35,840 bases of DNA. Origin: Siminovitchia sp047228825. Lineage in GTDB: Bacteria; Bacillota; Bacilli; Bacillales; Bacillaceae_C. Where the stretch lies: contig NZ_JBFEGN010000038.1 of the NCBI RefSeq assembly GCF_047228825.1, positions 1 to 35,840 of the forward strand. The letters are read 5' to 3'. Shown in pieces: positions 25,054 through 33,093 of this stretch (position 1 is its first letter; each line of letters begins with the position of its first letter). A model generated the notes under the pieces. The model made no database searches and was not told where the DNA came from. It saw nothing but the letters and a program-made list of their open reading frames with translations. Both the position numbers and the translations under genes were made by a program.

Positions 25054-25638
25054 ATGGAAAAGAAAAATGGTTGGAAGTATGCTTTTTGGGGATTGCTTAC
25101 ATGCAATCTGCTTGTTGCGGCCAGTCTTTCATTGTTGTTCTTCTTGTCATCTGACCAGCAGACAATTCCCCGTAGTACAAAAGTGGATGAAACCCATTCC
25201 GAATTTATAATATCTACACATAGGGAGGATTTAAACAAACTGATCAACCATTATATCGAAAAGGAAGGGTTAAACGGCCCGATTCATTACGACGTATATT
25301 TAACGGAGGATGTGGAACTGTATGGGGAGGTATCAGTCTTTTCCCAAATTCTTCAGTTAAAAATGACTTTTGAACCGAAAGCACTGGAAAATGGAGATCT
25401 CATATTGGAACAGAAGGATGTGTATCTCGGTGATGTCAAACTGCCCGTATCATATATACTAAAGTTTATCCGGGATGCCTACAAGCTGCCAGAATGGGTC
25501 GTCATACAGCCGAATGACAAGCAAGTTTACGTGGCTTTGCAGGAAATGAGGCTTAATAATGGCATCCAGGTTCGTTTACAAGAATTTAATTTGAAAGAGG
25601 ATCGTATTTCATTAAGAATGCTTGTCCCTTCCGAGTAA
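25054..25638 (+). CDS. ypmS: YpmS family (DUF2140) membrane-anchored protein
   Basis: The 194-residue protein has one N-terminal transmembrane segment (about 9-33) with a short cytoplasmic basic start (MEKKNGWK). An extracytoplasmic domain rich in beta strands follows. It matches YpmS/DUF2140 in length, topology and position after ypmR. No catalytic motif is visible. The ATG at 25054 follows GGGGGAAAC. Its role is unknown; pairing with the exported esterase suggests an envelope function. Confidence 0.85.
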   Translation: MEKKNGWKYAFWGLLTCNLLVAASLSLLFFLSSDQQTIPRSTKVDETHSEFIISTHREDLNKLINHYIEKEGLNGPIHYDVYLTEDVELYGEVSVFSQILQLKMTFEPKALENGDLILEQKDVYLGDVKLPVSYILKFIRDAYKLPEWVVIQPNDKQVYVALQEMRLNNGIQVRLQEFNLKEDRISLRMLVPSE

Positions 25639-25674
25639 TGGCCGTACAATATAAAAAAAGGAGTGAGTAATGGA

Positions 25675-26220
25675 TTGGAAAATCAATATGAAACAGCAAC
25701 ATTTGCCGGCGGATGTTTCTGGTGTATGGTGAAACCGTTTGATGAAATCCCCGGGATTATCAAAGTTGTTTCCGGTTATACGGGGGGTACGAAGGAAAAT
25801 CCGACATATGAAGAAGTATGCTCCGGACAGACGGGCCATGTCGAGGCTGTTCAAATCACATTTGATCCGGCAAAAATGACATACAAACAGCTCCTGGATA
25901 TTTACTGGATGCAAATTGACCCGACGGATGCCGGGGGCCAGTTTTATGATCGGGGAGAATCCTACAGGCCTGTGATTTTCAGCCATAACAAAGAACAGCG
26001 CGAAGTGGCGGAAGCTTCCAAACGGGAATTGAACGAAAGCGGGAAATTTTCAAAGCCAATCGCCGTTGCCATTGAACCTGCCCAGGCTTTTTATCCGGCA
26101 GAGGAATATCATCAGGACTTTTACAAGAAAAATCCGGAACGCTATTACGCCTACCAGGAAGGTTCCGGCAGGGCTCATTTTATTCAGAAGCATTGGGGTG
26201 AACAAAATGGAAAGAGATGA
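25675..26220 (+). CDS. msrA: Peptide-methionine (S)-S-oxide reductase MsrA
   Basis: MsrA repairs the S-epimer of methionine sulfoxide in proteins and free methionine. The active site GGCFWC is near the N-terminus, with C14 catalytic and C17 close by; HVEAVQITFDP and the YHQDFYKKNPERYY motif follow. I chose TTG 25675, which lies 11 bases after the AAAGGAG site. An in-frame GTG at 25663 overlaps that site and cannot use it. The result is 181 residues, a normal length. The stop lies inside msrB, a 14-base overlap, so the two repair enzymes are translationally coupled. Confidence 0.93.
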   Translation: MENQYETATFAGGCFWCMVKPFDEIPGIIKVVSGYTGGTKENPTYEEVCSGQTGHVEAVQITFDPAKMTYKQLLDIYWMQIDPTDAGGQFYDRGESYRPVIFSHNKEQREVAEASKRELNESGKFSKPIAVAIEPAQAFYPAEEYHQDFYKKNPERYYAYQEGSGRAHFIQKHWGEQNGKR

Positions 26221-26641
26221 CTTGCAAAAAAGATTAACACCATTACAATATGAAGTGACGCAAAGAAACGGAACGGAGCCGCCATTTCAAAATGAATATT
26301 GGAATTGTGAGGAAGAAGGAATCTATGTAGACATCATTTCGGGTAAACCTTTATTCAGTTCGCATGATAAATATGATGCGGGCTGCGGCTGGCCCAGTTT
26401 TACAAAACCGATTGAGGAAAGGGAAATCGTCGAGAAAGAAGATTTAAGCCACGGGATGGTGAGGACGGAAGTGCGAAGCAAAACGGCGGACTCCCATTTG
26501 GGGCATGTATTTCCCGACGGCCCGGGTCCTGAGGGACTTCGCTATTGCATTAATTCTGCGGCGTTGCGTTTTATACCGAAAGACAAACTGGAAGAAGAAG
26601 GCTACGGAGAATATGTAAAATTGTTTTTTGAATCAAAATAG
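26207..26641 (+). CDS. msrB: Peptide-methionine (R)-S-oxide reductase MsrB
   Basis: MsrB reduces the R-epimer of methionine sulfoxide, complementing MsrA. In 144 residues it shows AGCGWPSF with C60 (probable resolving cysteine), the HLGHVFPDGP motif and catalytic C114 in RYCINSAALRF. The paired CxxC zinc motifs of some MsrBs are absent. The ATG at 26207 follows GGGGTG inside the msrA end; longer frames upstream are simply msrA in another frame. The two genes form a coupled unit with no terminator between. Confidence 0.95.
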   Translation: MERDDLQKRLTPLQYEVTQRNGTEPPFQNEYWNCEEEGIYVDIISGKPLFSSHDKYDAGCGWPSFTKPIEEREIVEKEDLSHGMVRTEVRSKTADSHLGHVFPDGPGPEGLRYCINSAALRFIPKDKLEEEGYGEYVKLFFESK

Positions 26642-26716
26642 GCAATTGCACATGCGGCCCATTAGACATATACATAGTATATGAACGAAACGACCAACTA
26701 CTGGGGAGTGAAAATC

Positions 26717-26857
26717 ATGTACTATGGCGGCAGCGGCTGTTACGATTATTGTTATCCTGCGTATGGATACGGTGTTGGAGGTTATGGGGGCGGTTTCGCG
26801 CTCATTGTTGTATTGTTTATTTTACTTGTCATTATTGGAGCATGCTGGGTTATTTAG
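26717..26857 (+). CDS. YjcZ family sporulation peptide
   Basis: This 46-residue peptide has a Gly/Tyr/Cys-rich first half (MYYGGSGCYDYCYPAYGYG) and a hydrophobic second half forming a membrane helix (FALIVVLFILLVIIGACWVI), the pattern of YjcZ-type peptides of spore-formers. The ATG at 26717 follows TGGGGAGTG, and a terminator follows the stop. A CATAGTATA element at 26673-26681 resembles a mother-cell sigma factor -10 (CATAnnnTA), but no matching -35 was found at standard spacing. Function of the family is unknown. Confidence 0.85.
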   Translation: MYYGGSGCYDYCYPAYGYGVGGYGGGFALIVVLFILLVIIGACWVI

Positions 26858-26869
26858 AGAAAAGGTCAG

Positions 26870-26902
26870 CCCCCGAACAGGGGGTTTATTTTATTTTTCA
26901 AA
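26870..26902 (+). terminator. Terminator of the YjcZ peptide gene
   Basis: CCCCC (26870-26874) and GGGGG (26880-26884) close a five-base loop and run into a T-rich tract (TTTATTTTATTTTT). Confidence 0.8.
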
Positions 26903-26930
26903 AGTCTGTTTGGATTTTTCCAAAAAAGCA

Positions 26931-26959
26931 TTTACTTGTCCCATACAGTTCGCTATATT
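26931..26959 (+). promoter_or_regulatory. Candidate promoter of yozE
   Basis: TTTACT (26931-26936) and TATATT (26954-26959) are separated by 17 bases. An overlapping alternative pairs TTGTCC (26936-26941) with TATGTA (26959-26964). Either would give a short leader to the yozE ATG. Confidence 0.45.
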
Positions 26960-26992
26960 ATGTATACACAACATAGTGGAAGGTGCCAGCGA

Positions 26993-27220
26993 ATGAGAAA
27001 GTCATTTTTTCATTTTTTGATGAAATATCGTGAGGATAAAACGACAAATGAAATCACCCGTTTTGCCAATGCAGCCTATCATGACCACAGTTTCCCAAAG
27101 TATTCGGAAGATTACGATGAAATCAGCACTTATTTGGAATTAAACGGAACTTACCTGCCGTCAATGGTCTTGTTTGATCAGGCTTGGGAATTATATTTGG
27201 AATCGGAAAATCAATCATGA
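26993..27220 (+). CDS. yozE: YozE family protein
   Basis: This 75-residue, mostly helical protein belongs to the YozE (SAM-like, DUF1250) family. Conserved words include SFFHFLMKYR, FANAAYHDHSFPK and DYDEISTYLELN. It has no signal peptide or metal motif. The ATG at 26993 follows GGAAGGTG, and the 19-codon upstream extension covers the promoter and was rejected. Function unknown. paaI starts 85 bases later and may share its transcript. Confidence 0.88.
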   Translation: MRKSFFHFLMKYREDKTTNEITRFANAAYHDHSFPKYSEDYDEISTYLELNGTYLPSMVLFDQAWELYLESENQS

Positions 27221-27305
27221 CACCTGGCAGGTGAGACAGGAAATACATAACAGCTCGAAGGATTTCCTTATTGCGGATTCAAATGAAGAGAGAGGAGGCG
27301 GATGC

Positions 27306-27779
27306 ATGAGAACAATGGAGGATAACCAAGTTCATGAAAAATTTTATCATGAGATTTTTGAAACATTAAGAGAGGAACCCTACGCCAACCATTTAGGAAT
27401 TGAATTGAAGTCATTGGGGAAAGGAAGCGCCGCTGCCACGCTTACCGTGCAAGAGCATATGCTGAATACACATGGCACGGTGCATGGTGCAGTCATATTT
27501 GCAATAGCTGATTATGTGTTTGCCGCAGCCAGCAATTCTTACGGCAAAACCTCCGTCGGGATTACAACGACGATGAATTTTATGGCTCCGGCCCAAAAAG
27601 GGGAACAATTAAAAGCGGAGGCGAAGGAAGAAAAAAGGACCCACAAGCTTGCCTGGTACAGAATTCATGTCACGAGCGGCGAGTCTTTGGTGGCTGTGAT
27701 GGATGCCACCGTTTATCGAAAAAATGAATATTTTGTTCCCATTGAAGAAATGAAAGATGGAGCCGGCCTCAAGAAATGA
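27306..27779 (+). CDS. paaI: PaaI-type hotdog thioesterase
   Basis: The 157-residue hotdog-fold enzyme should hydrolyse hydroxyphenylacetyl-CoA and related thioesters, freeing CoA when the phenylacetate pathway stalls. The PaaI signature is present: NTHGTVHGAVIFAIADYVF with H60/G61 and D69, followed by AAASNSYG. The ATG at 27306 lies behind GAGAGGAGGCGG; the longer frame from 27174 overlaps yozE and was rejected. It precedes the paa cluster in the same direction, but its own terminator and about 350 bases separate it from the paaK promoter, so it is probably transcribed separately. Assignment to phenylacetate rests on both sequence and neighbourhood. Confidence 0.85.
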   Translation: MRTMEDNQVHEKFYHEIFETLREEPYANHLGIELKSLGKGSAAATLTVQEHMLNTHGTVHGAVIFAIADYVFAAASNSYGKTSVGITTTMNFMAPAQKGEQLKAEAKEEKRTHKLAWYRIHVTSGESLVAVMDATVYRKNEYFVPIEEMKDGAGLKK

Positions 27780-27796
27780 GACTGGCTCCTTTTTTT
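27759..27796 (+). terminator. Terminator overlapping the end of paaI
   Basis: GGAGCC (27759-27764) pairs with GGCTCC (27784-27789), with an inner CCTCA/TGAG pairing, and seven T residues follow (27790-27796). The left arm lies inside the paaI coding sequence. Confidence 0.85.
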
Positions 27797-28133
27797 CCTC
27801 CCAAGTAAGCGTCTCTCATAGCGACGGTTCACGTTTAACCCGCCTGTGAGCGTTTTAAACTCTTTAAAAATGTAAAAATAATAATCCCGAAGCCAAGGGC
27901 GGCAAGAGCAGGATAATTTTCTATTAATTTGTTACAAAACAAAAACGATGATTGGGAAAACCCTTACATCTTAAAAACAAAGATAACATAAACCTTTTTT
28001 GATGTAAACAAAATTATTAGAATATTTTCCTATGCCAGATCTTATCCAAACAACCATTCGATATATGTAAAATTCGGCTTCCGAAATACATGCGGGCGCT
28101 GCGAAAAAAACATTTAATTTTCGGAAAAAATAG
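27797..28133. other. AT-rich intergenic stretch before paaK
   Basis: No gene with a ribosome binding site is seen here. On the minus strand a frame ending in TAA (27835-27837) encodes a hydrophobic segment with a basic tail (ENYPALAALGFGIIIF, then TFLKSLKRSQAG) like the last helix of a membrane protein. It has no convincing start and may be a gene remnant. The rest, about 27945-28130, is AT-rich with no repeat that I could resolve. Confidence 0.4.
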
Positions 28134-28162
28134 TTGACTTTTTCCATGATCAATATTAAATT
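28134..28162 (+). promoter_or_regulatory. Candidate promoter of the paaK operon
   Basis: TTGACT (28134-28139) is 17 bases from TAAATT (28157-28162). The downstream sequence ATAACG.GATAATATAAGTGTC (28168-28188) matches 14 of 21 positions of the inverted repeat found at the paaA promoter and may be a weaker operator. The leader to paaK would be about 75 bases. Confidence 0.5.
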
Positions 28163-28244
28163 ATTGTATAACGGATAATATAAGTGTCACGTTTTATTTG
28201 TTATAAAGAACGGCGCCATGCCATGTAAATGGAGGGAAATAGTC

Positions 28245-29576
28245 ATGTACAAACCTGAAATGGAAACGCTGTCAACCGAACAAATGAAAGCATTGCAGCT
28301 GGGGCGTCTGCAAACAACCCTTAACAGGGTGTACAACAATGTTGCATTTTATAAAAAACGGTTTGATGAACGAAATATAAAGCCGGAACATGTCCGCTCT
28401 CTTGAAGAGCTCGCCTTGCTTCCTTTTACAACTAAGCAAGACTTAAGGGATCATTATCCGTATGGCCTCTTTGCCGAGCCAATCGAAAATATCGTTCGCC
28501 TTCATGGTTCCACCGGAACGAGCGGCAAGCCGACCGTAGTGGCTTATACGAAAAACGATATAGCGGTTTGGTCTGAACTGATCGCAAGGGCAATTGTCGC
28601 TGCAGGTGGAAAAAGCGGGGACGTCTTCCATAATGCGTACGGATACGGCTTGTTTACCGGCGGTCTTGGCTTGCATTTTGGCGCAGAAGAGCTGGGTTGT
28701 ACAGTCGTTCCCATTTCAGGCGGAAATACAGAAAGACAGATTTTGGCCATTCAAGATTTTAAGCCAAGAGGGCTTGCCTGTACGCCTTCATATGCCCTGA
28801 ACATTGCAGAAAAGATGAAGGAAATGGGGGTTCCATCAAGCGACAATACGCTTGAATATGGGATTTTTGGTGCGGAGCCGTGGTCGGAGGAGATGAGGGA
28901 AGCTCTGGAAGGGTTGCTTGGCATTAAAGCCGTCGATATATACGGGCTGAGCGAGATTATGGGACCGGGTGTCTCCATTGAATGCTGTGAAGCACAGGAT
29001 GGGCTTCATATAGCCGACGATCATTTTCTGGTGGAAGTGATCGATCCTGATACGATGGAGCCTGTTGATGAAGGGGTGGACGGGGAGCTTGTTTTTACAA
29101 CATTGACAAAGGAAGCATTCCCTGTCATCAGGTATCGAACGGGGGATATTGCTTCTATCACCAGGGAGAAATGCAAATGCGGAAGAACAACAACAAGAAT
29201 GTCGCGCGTAAAAGGGCGCACGGATGATATGATGATCATTCGCGGCGTAAATGTTTTTCCTTCGGAAATCGAACGGACTCTTCTCCAGATAGAAGGCCTT
29301 GCACCGCATTATCAAATTCATCTTGTAAAAAACGGTGTGCTTGACGGAGCCGAATTGCACGTTGAATTAAATGATGAATTTTATAAAGCTGCGGGCTATG
29401 ATTTACAAGATGAAAAGGTTCATCTACTTGAAGAAAAAATCAAGCGTGAATTAAAATCTGCCTGTCTTGTTACCATCCAAACAGTCGTCAACAAACCGAA
29501 AAGCTTGCCAAGATCCGAAGGAAAAGCGGTAAGAATCATTGATCATAGAAAACCCAGCCCGATCACACTTACTTAA
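28245..29576 (+). CDS. paaK: Phenylacetate-CoA ligase
   Basis: This adenylate-forming enzyme activates phenylacetate to phenylacetyl-CoA with ATP, the entry step of the pathway. The 443-residue protein has the PaaK-type ATP loop GSTGTSGKP (88-96), YGLSEIMGPGVS in the middle, YRTGDIASI and a C-terminal domain with GRTDDMMIIRGVNVFPSEIE, all typical of the family. The ATG at 28245 follows GGAGGG; the longer frame from 28218 lacks a site. It opens a unit with a ferredoxin reductase (18 bases downstream) and ferredoxin. Confidence 0.96.
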   Translation: MYKPEMETLSTEQMKALQLGRLQTTLNRVYNNVAFYKKRFDERNIKPEHVRSLEELALLPFTTKQDLRDHYPYGLFAEPIENIVRLHGSTGTSGKPTVVAYTKNDIAVWSELIARAIVAAGGKSGDVFHNAYGYGLFTGGLGLHFGAEELGCTVVPISGGNTERQILAIQDFKPRGLACTPSYALNIAEKMKEMGVPSSDNTLEYGIFGAEPWSEEMREALEGLLGIKAVDIYGLSEIMGPGVSIECCEAQDGLHIADDHFLVEVIDPDTMEPVDEGVDGELVFTTLTKEAFPVIRYRTGDIASITREKCKCGRTTTRMSRVKGRTDDMMIIRGVNVFPSEIERTLLQIEGLAPHYQIHLVKNGVLDGAELHVELNDEFYKAAGYDLQDEKVHLLEEKIKRELKSACLVTIQTVVNKPKSLPRSEGKAVRIIDHRKPSPITLT

Positions 29577-29594
29577 AGGAGAGAAAAAAGCAGA

Positions 29595-30608
29595 ATGAAT
29601 GACGATAAACTGTTTGATATCACCATTATCGGCGGAGGCCCTGCGGGGATGTTTACCGCTTTTTATGCAGGGCTCCGGCAAATGTCCGTCAAAATCATTG
29701 AAAGCCTGCCGCAGCTTGGCGGGCAGCTTTCCGCATTATATCCCGAAAAATATATTTATGATGTGGCGGGCTTTCCGAAAATCAGAGCGCAGGAGCTTGT
29801 TGACAAGCTCACGGCCCAAATGCAAATGTTTCCCCAGGAAGTGTGTTTGGAACAGTCGGTCCAAAGACTGGAAAAATTGGCGGACGGCACGTTTATCCTG
29901 CAAACCGACAAGGAAACACATTATACGAAAACAGTCATCATTACTGCCGGCAACGGGGCTTTTCAGCCAAGAAAACTCCCGATCGAAAAAGCCGGAAAAT
30001 ATGAAGGGAATAACCTGTTTTATTTCGTTGACAACATGAGCCGATTTTCCGGAAAAAGAGTTATCGTGTTCGGAGGCGGCGATTCTGCAGTTGACTGGTC
30101 GCTGATGCTGGAACCGATTGCAAAAGAAGTCAGCATAGTCCACCGCAGGGATCGCTTCAGGGCGCATGAACACAGTGTATCACGGCTGTTTGATTCTTCC
30201 GTCAACATGTTGACGCCGTATGTGCCGGTGGATGTAAGGGGAAATGATCGGATTGAGCAGGTTGTTTTAAAACATGTAAAAACAGGGGAAGAACGGACTG
30301 TTGATGTAGATGCGGTTCTTGTCAACTATGGTTTTGTTGCCTCTCTTGGTTCCATTAAAGACTGGGGGCTTGACATCAAAAAAAATGCAATCGCGGTCAA
30401 TTCCAAAATGGAGACAAATATCAAAGGGGTTTATGCCGTTGGCGACATCAACACGTATGAAGGAAAGGTTAAATTGATTGTAACCGGGTTTGGCGAAGCC
30501 CCTATTGCCGTCAGCAATGCCAAAGTGCATATAGATCCTTCATCCAAAATCCAGCCAATTCACAGCACAACGGTTATGGAGAAAGCAGAGAAGAAGGAGA
30601 CTGTTTAA
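29595..30608 (+). CDS. Ferredoxin:NADP+ reductase, thioredoxin-reductase-like type
   Basis: The 337-residue flavoprotein has an FAD site GGGPAG (13-18) and an NADPH site GGGDSAVD (160-167). The redox CxxC of thioredoxin reductases is replaced, which together with the C-terminal extension after GDINTYEGKVKLI marks the YumC-type ferredoxin reductases of Firmicutes. It should move electrons between NADPH and ferredoxin. The ATG at 29595 follows AAAGGAGAG. It lies between paaK and the ferredoxin gene and upstream of paaABC, where it may supply reducing power to the epoxidase in place of PaaE. This functional link is an inference from context. Confidence 0.9.
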   Translation: MNDDKLFDITIIGGGPAGMFTAFYAGLRQMSVKIIESLPQLGGQLSALYPEKYIYDVAGFPKIRAQELVDKLTAQMQMFPQEVCLEQSVQRLEKLADGTFILQTDKETHYTKTVIITAGNGAFQPRKLPIEKAGKYEGNNLFYFVDNMSRFSGKRVIVFGGGDSAVDWSLMLEPIAKEVSIVHRRDRFRAHEHSVSRLFDSSVNMLTPYVPVDVRGNDRIEQVVLKHVKTGEERTVDVDAVLVNYGFVASLGSIKDWGLDIKKNAIAVNSKMETNIKGVYAVGDINTYEGKVKLIVTGFGEAPIAVSNAKVHIDPSSKIQPIHSTTVMEKAEKKETV

Positions 30609-30623
30609 CAGGAGGTAAACAAC

Positions 30624-30872
30624 ATGAAAAAGTATACATTTGTAGATCAGGATACCTGCATCGCATGCGGTTCCTGCGGAGCATGCGCTCCGGATATATT
30701 CGACTACGACGACGAAGGGTTTGCATACGTTATACTGGATGATAACACAGGGACCATGGCGGTGCCGGAGGAATTGATGGATGACCTGGAAGACGCTTTT
30801 GAAGGCTGCCCGACGGAATCGATTAAAGTGGCGGATGAGCCGTTTGGCAAGCAGGAAGAAAAAGCGGGATAA
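30624..30872 (+). CDS. fer: Single [4Fe-4S] ferredoxin
   Basis: The 82-residue acidic ferredoxin has the one-cluster ligand set C12, C15, C18 and C62 (CIACGSC and GCPTESIKV). An extra C21 sits where B. subtilis Fer has alanine. The protein otherwise strongly resembles Bacillus Fer. The ATG at 30624 follows AGGAGGTAA, 15 bases after the reductase gene. The genome may carry a second housekeeping fer elsewhere; this copy is embedded between the reductase and paaA, suggesting a dedicated electron carrier. Confidence 0.93.
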   Translation: MKKYTFVDQDTCIACGSCGACAPDIFDYDDEGFAYVILDDNTGTMAVPEELMDDLEDAFEGCPTESIKVADEPFGKQEEKAG

Positions 30873-30881
30873 AAGAGTTTT

Positions 30882-30911
30882 TTGTTGCTTTAAATATAAC
30901 ATTAATATAAA
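30882..30911 (+). promoter_or_regulatory. Promoter of paaA
   Basis: TTGTTG (30882-30887) and TATAAA (30906-30911) are 18 bases apart. An inverted repeat begins directly after the -10, so the start point (about 30918) falls inside it. Confidence 0.55.
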
Positions 30912-30932
30912 ATAACGTTAAATATACGTTAT
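30912..30932 (+). promoter_or_regulatory. Inverted repeat, candidate repressor operator before paaA
   Basis: ATAACGT (30912-30918) and ACGTTAT (30926-30932) are perfect reverse complements separated by seven bases. The 21-bp site abuts the paaA -10 box, the classical position for a repressor. The AACG...CGTT core is reminiscent of operators reported for TetR-type PaaR regulators. No paaR or paaX gene is in the window, so the regulator is not identified. Confidence 0.55.
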
Positions 30933-30953
30933 ATTAGGCAGGAGGTTATGATG

Positions 30954-31910
30954 ATGTCGAGCCCCACATACATTGACAGGGAATCTGAGTCTTACAAGCT
31001 GGCTGAATTTATGGAACGGATTGAAGCAGGGGAAAAAATTGAAGCGGACGATTGGATGCCGGAAGAGTACCGGATTGCGTTGATCAAGCTGATCTCCATG
31101 CATGGCATCAGCGAAATTATGGGAGCGCTTCCCGAAAAAGAATGGGTGCCAAAAGCGCCTACATTAAGAAGGAAACTCGGGATCATGGCAAAAGTCCAGG
31201 ATGAGATGGGGCACGGGCAGCTTCTTTTAAGAGTGGCTGAAGATCTGATAAAACCGTACGGGAAAAACAGGGACGATTTGATGCAGGATTTGTTTTCAGG
31301 AAAATTAAAGTTTCATAATGTTTTCCACATGAAAACGTATAGCTGGGCTGACGCCGGCCTGATCGGCTGGCTGGTGGACGGAGCGGCCATCATAACGCAG
31401 ACGAACATGCTCAACGCCTCCTATGGCCCGTATGCAAGGGCTCTTCAACGCATCTGTGCAGAAGAGGTATTCCATGCCCAGCACGGAGAGGCAATTATTA
31501 TGGCGCTGGCTGAAGGAACGGATGTACAAAAAGAGATGCTGCAGGATGCCTTGAACCGCTGGTGGGATGCCCTGCTAATGTTTTTCGGCCCCGCTTCAAG
31601 CGAGACGACCGGTTCTTCCAAGCAGGATATTACGATTAAATACAAGATTCGGACGAAAACAAATGAACAATTGCGGCAGGATTTTCTTGACAAATATATT
31701 CCGAGAATTTTATCTCTCGGTCTGACGATCCCTGATCCTAACCTTCATTATGACGAGGAAACCAAAAAATGGAATTACACAGAGCCTGATTGGAACGAAT
31801 TCAAGAAAATCATTAGGAACGAAGGCCCCCGTTCAAAGGCAAGATTAAACTTGCGCAGGGTATCCTATGAAAATAATGCATGGGTGCGCGAAGCGCTCGG
31901 CAGCGCGTAA
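30954..31910 (+). CDS. paaA: Phenylacetyl-CoA epoxidase subunit PaaA (catalytic)
   Basis: PaaA is the diiron oxygenase subunit that forms 1,2-epoxyphenylacetyl-CoA. In 318 residues the two ExxH iron-binding pairs are intact: E84/H87 (DEMGHGQ) and E171/H174 (EEVFHAQHGE). KLGIMAKVQDEMGHG and QRICAEEVFHAQ are hallmark strings. Three ATGs in a row occur at 30948, 30951 and 30954; the last lies seven bases behind GGCAGGAGGT and is preferred. The gene begins its own promoter unit, with paaB 11 bases after its stop. Confidence 0.96.
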   Translation: MSSPTYIDRESESYKLAEFMERIEAGEKIEADDWMPEEYRIALIKLISMHGISEIMGALPEKEWVPKAPTLRRKLGIMAKVQDEMGHGQLLLRVAEDLIKPYGKNRDDLMQDLFSGKLKFHNVFHMKTYSWADAGLIGWLVDGAAIITQTNMLNASYGPYARALQRICAEEVFHAQHGEAIIMALAEGTDVQKEMLQDALNRWWDALLMFFGPASSETTGSSKQDITIKYKIRTKTNEQLRQDFLDKYIPRILSLGLTIPDPNLHYDEETKKWNYTEPDWNEFKKIIRNEGPRSKARLNLRRVSYENNAWVREALGSA

Positions 31911-31921
31911 GGAGAATTGCC

Positions 31922-32269
31922 ATGAAAAATAAACAAACATTTTACCAGGAGTTTGAAGTGTTCAGCAAACGGACCCCCACGTCCCCGTTCCAGCACCAAT
32001 TCTGCCTGCTTGCGCCAAATGAAGAGATGGCTATGGTCATGGCCCAGGAAAACTTTATGCGGCGTGAGCCGGTAGCCGATATTTGGGTTGTGAAAAGAAG
32101 TTATATCCGGAAATTGGAGCCCGATGAAAAGAAAATGCTGGAAAGGCTTGACAACAAAGATTACCGGACAACAAAAGGGTACGGATATTTGCGAAAAAAA
32201 TGGCGCCAATATGAACAAAAGATGCTTGATGAGAAGGAAATTTTTTCTTGGGGAGGGGACAAAAAGTGA
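31922..32269 (+). CDS. paaB: Phenylacetyl-CoA epoxidase subunit PaaB
   Basis: PaaB is a small non-catalytic subunit that bridges PaaA-PaaC heterodimers. The 115-residue protein has the family start FYQEFEVFSKRTPTSPFQHQF and the ALAxxNFxRREPVADIWVVKRS region (here QENFMRREPVADIWVVKRS). The ATG at 31922 follows AAGGAGAATTGCC. The C-terminal 45 residues are highly charged, longer than in enterobacterial PaaB. Its stop overlaps the paaC start by four bases. Confidence 0.93.
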   Translation: MKNKQTFYQEFEVFSKRTPTSPFQHQFCLLAPNEEMAMVMAQENFMRREPVADIWVVKRSYIRKLEPDEKKMLERLDNKDYRTTKGYGYLRKKWRQYEQKMLDEKEIFSWGGDKK

Positions 32270-33072
32270 CGGGGACACAAGCGAAAGATATGAAAAAAGA
32301 GGTGATAGCGGACCTGCTCTTTCAATTGGCCGATGATGACTTTTTAATCGCTTTCCGCGGATCCGAATGGCTCGGTCTGGCACCGCATATCGAGGAGGAT
32401 GTGGCGTTTTCCTCCATCAGCCAGGACTGCATGGGCCACGCTTCCATGTATTACAGTCTGCTGGAAGAACTGGGATATGGCAAGGCGGATGAACTGGCCC
32501 ATTTGCGCCCCGTGTCCGAACGGCGAAACAGCGTTGTGACAGAGAGGGTAAACGGTGAAGGTCATTATATGGAAACGCCAAAATATGACTGGGCCTACGC
32601 AGTTGCGAGAAATTTCTTTTATACGGCAGCCAAGAAAATCAAAATTGATTCTTTAAAGGAAAGTTCGTACAAACCGCTGGCGGATGCTGCCACAAAAATC
32701 AACATGGAGCTTTATTATCATTTCCTTCACTGGAAAACATGGTTCGTTCAGCTCATGGGATCCACGGACGATGCCAGAAGCAGGATGGAAAAAGCGGTAC
32801 ACCGGGTGGAAAAGGATTTTGGCGACATGTTCCATTTTGGCCAATACGCAGAAGAAATACATGATCACAAGCTGATCGGGGAAGGTCCCGCATTGCAGAA
32901 AACATGGCATCATGAAATCGAGAAAGCATATGAAACGATCGGAATGGCCCCTCCAAAACTTTCTCTTGCTGCCGAAATGGATGGCAGGCTGGGAGAACAT
33001 ACGAAAGATTTGGAATCCGCTTTGGAGACGCTTTCAGCCGTTTGTCGCATGGATACTGCAGCTTCTTGGTAA
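32266..33072 (+). CDS. paaC: Phenylacetyl-CoA epoxidase subunit PaaC (structural)
   Basis: PaaC is the partner of PaaA, a ferritin-like helical protein of 268 residues that holds the catalytic subunit but has lost most iron ligands. Typical segments are LLFQLADDDFLIAFRGSEW near the N-terminus, AVARNFFY, and LYYHFLHWKTWFVQLMG. The GTG at 32266 follows GGGGAGGGG and overlaps the paaB TGA (GTGA). It belongs to the paaABCD unit, and paaD starts 21 bases later. Confidence 0.94.
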   Translation: MTGTQAKDMKKEVIADLLFQLADDDFLIAFRGSEWLGLAPHIEEDVAFSSISQDCMGHASMYYSLLEELGYGKADELAHLRPVSERRNSVVTERVNGEGHYMETPKYDWAYAVARNFFYTAAKKIKIDSLKESSYKPLADAATKINMELYYHFLHWKTWFVQLMGSTDDARSRMEKAVHRVEKDFGDMFHFGQYAEEIHDHKLIGEGPALQKTWHHEIEKAYETIGMAPPKLSLAAEMDGRLGEHTKDLESALETLSAVCRMDTAASW

Positions 33073-33093
33073 TGCAATAAGGAGGGATTTGAA

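Noticed and set aside
25663..25674. GTG start for msrA at 25663
   Set aside because: The GTG overlaps the only ribosome binding site (AAAGGAG), while the TTG at 25675 is correctly spaced.
27174..27305. Upstream extension of paaI
   Set aside because: It overlaps yozE in another frame; the strong GAGAGGAGG site directs the start at 27306.
32266..33072. PaaC as a second active epoxidase subunit
   Set aside because: PaaC keeps the ferritin-like helices but not the paired ExxH set seen in PaaA, consistent with its known structural role.
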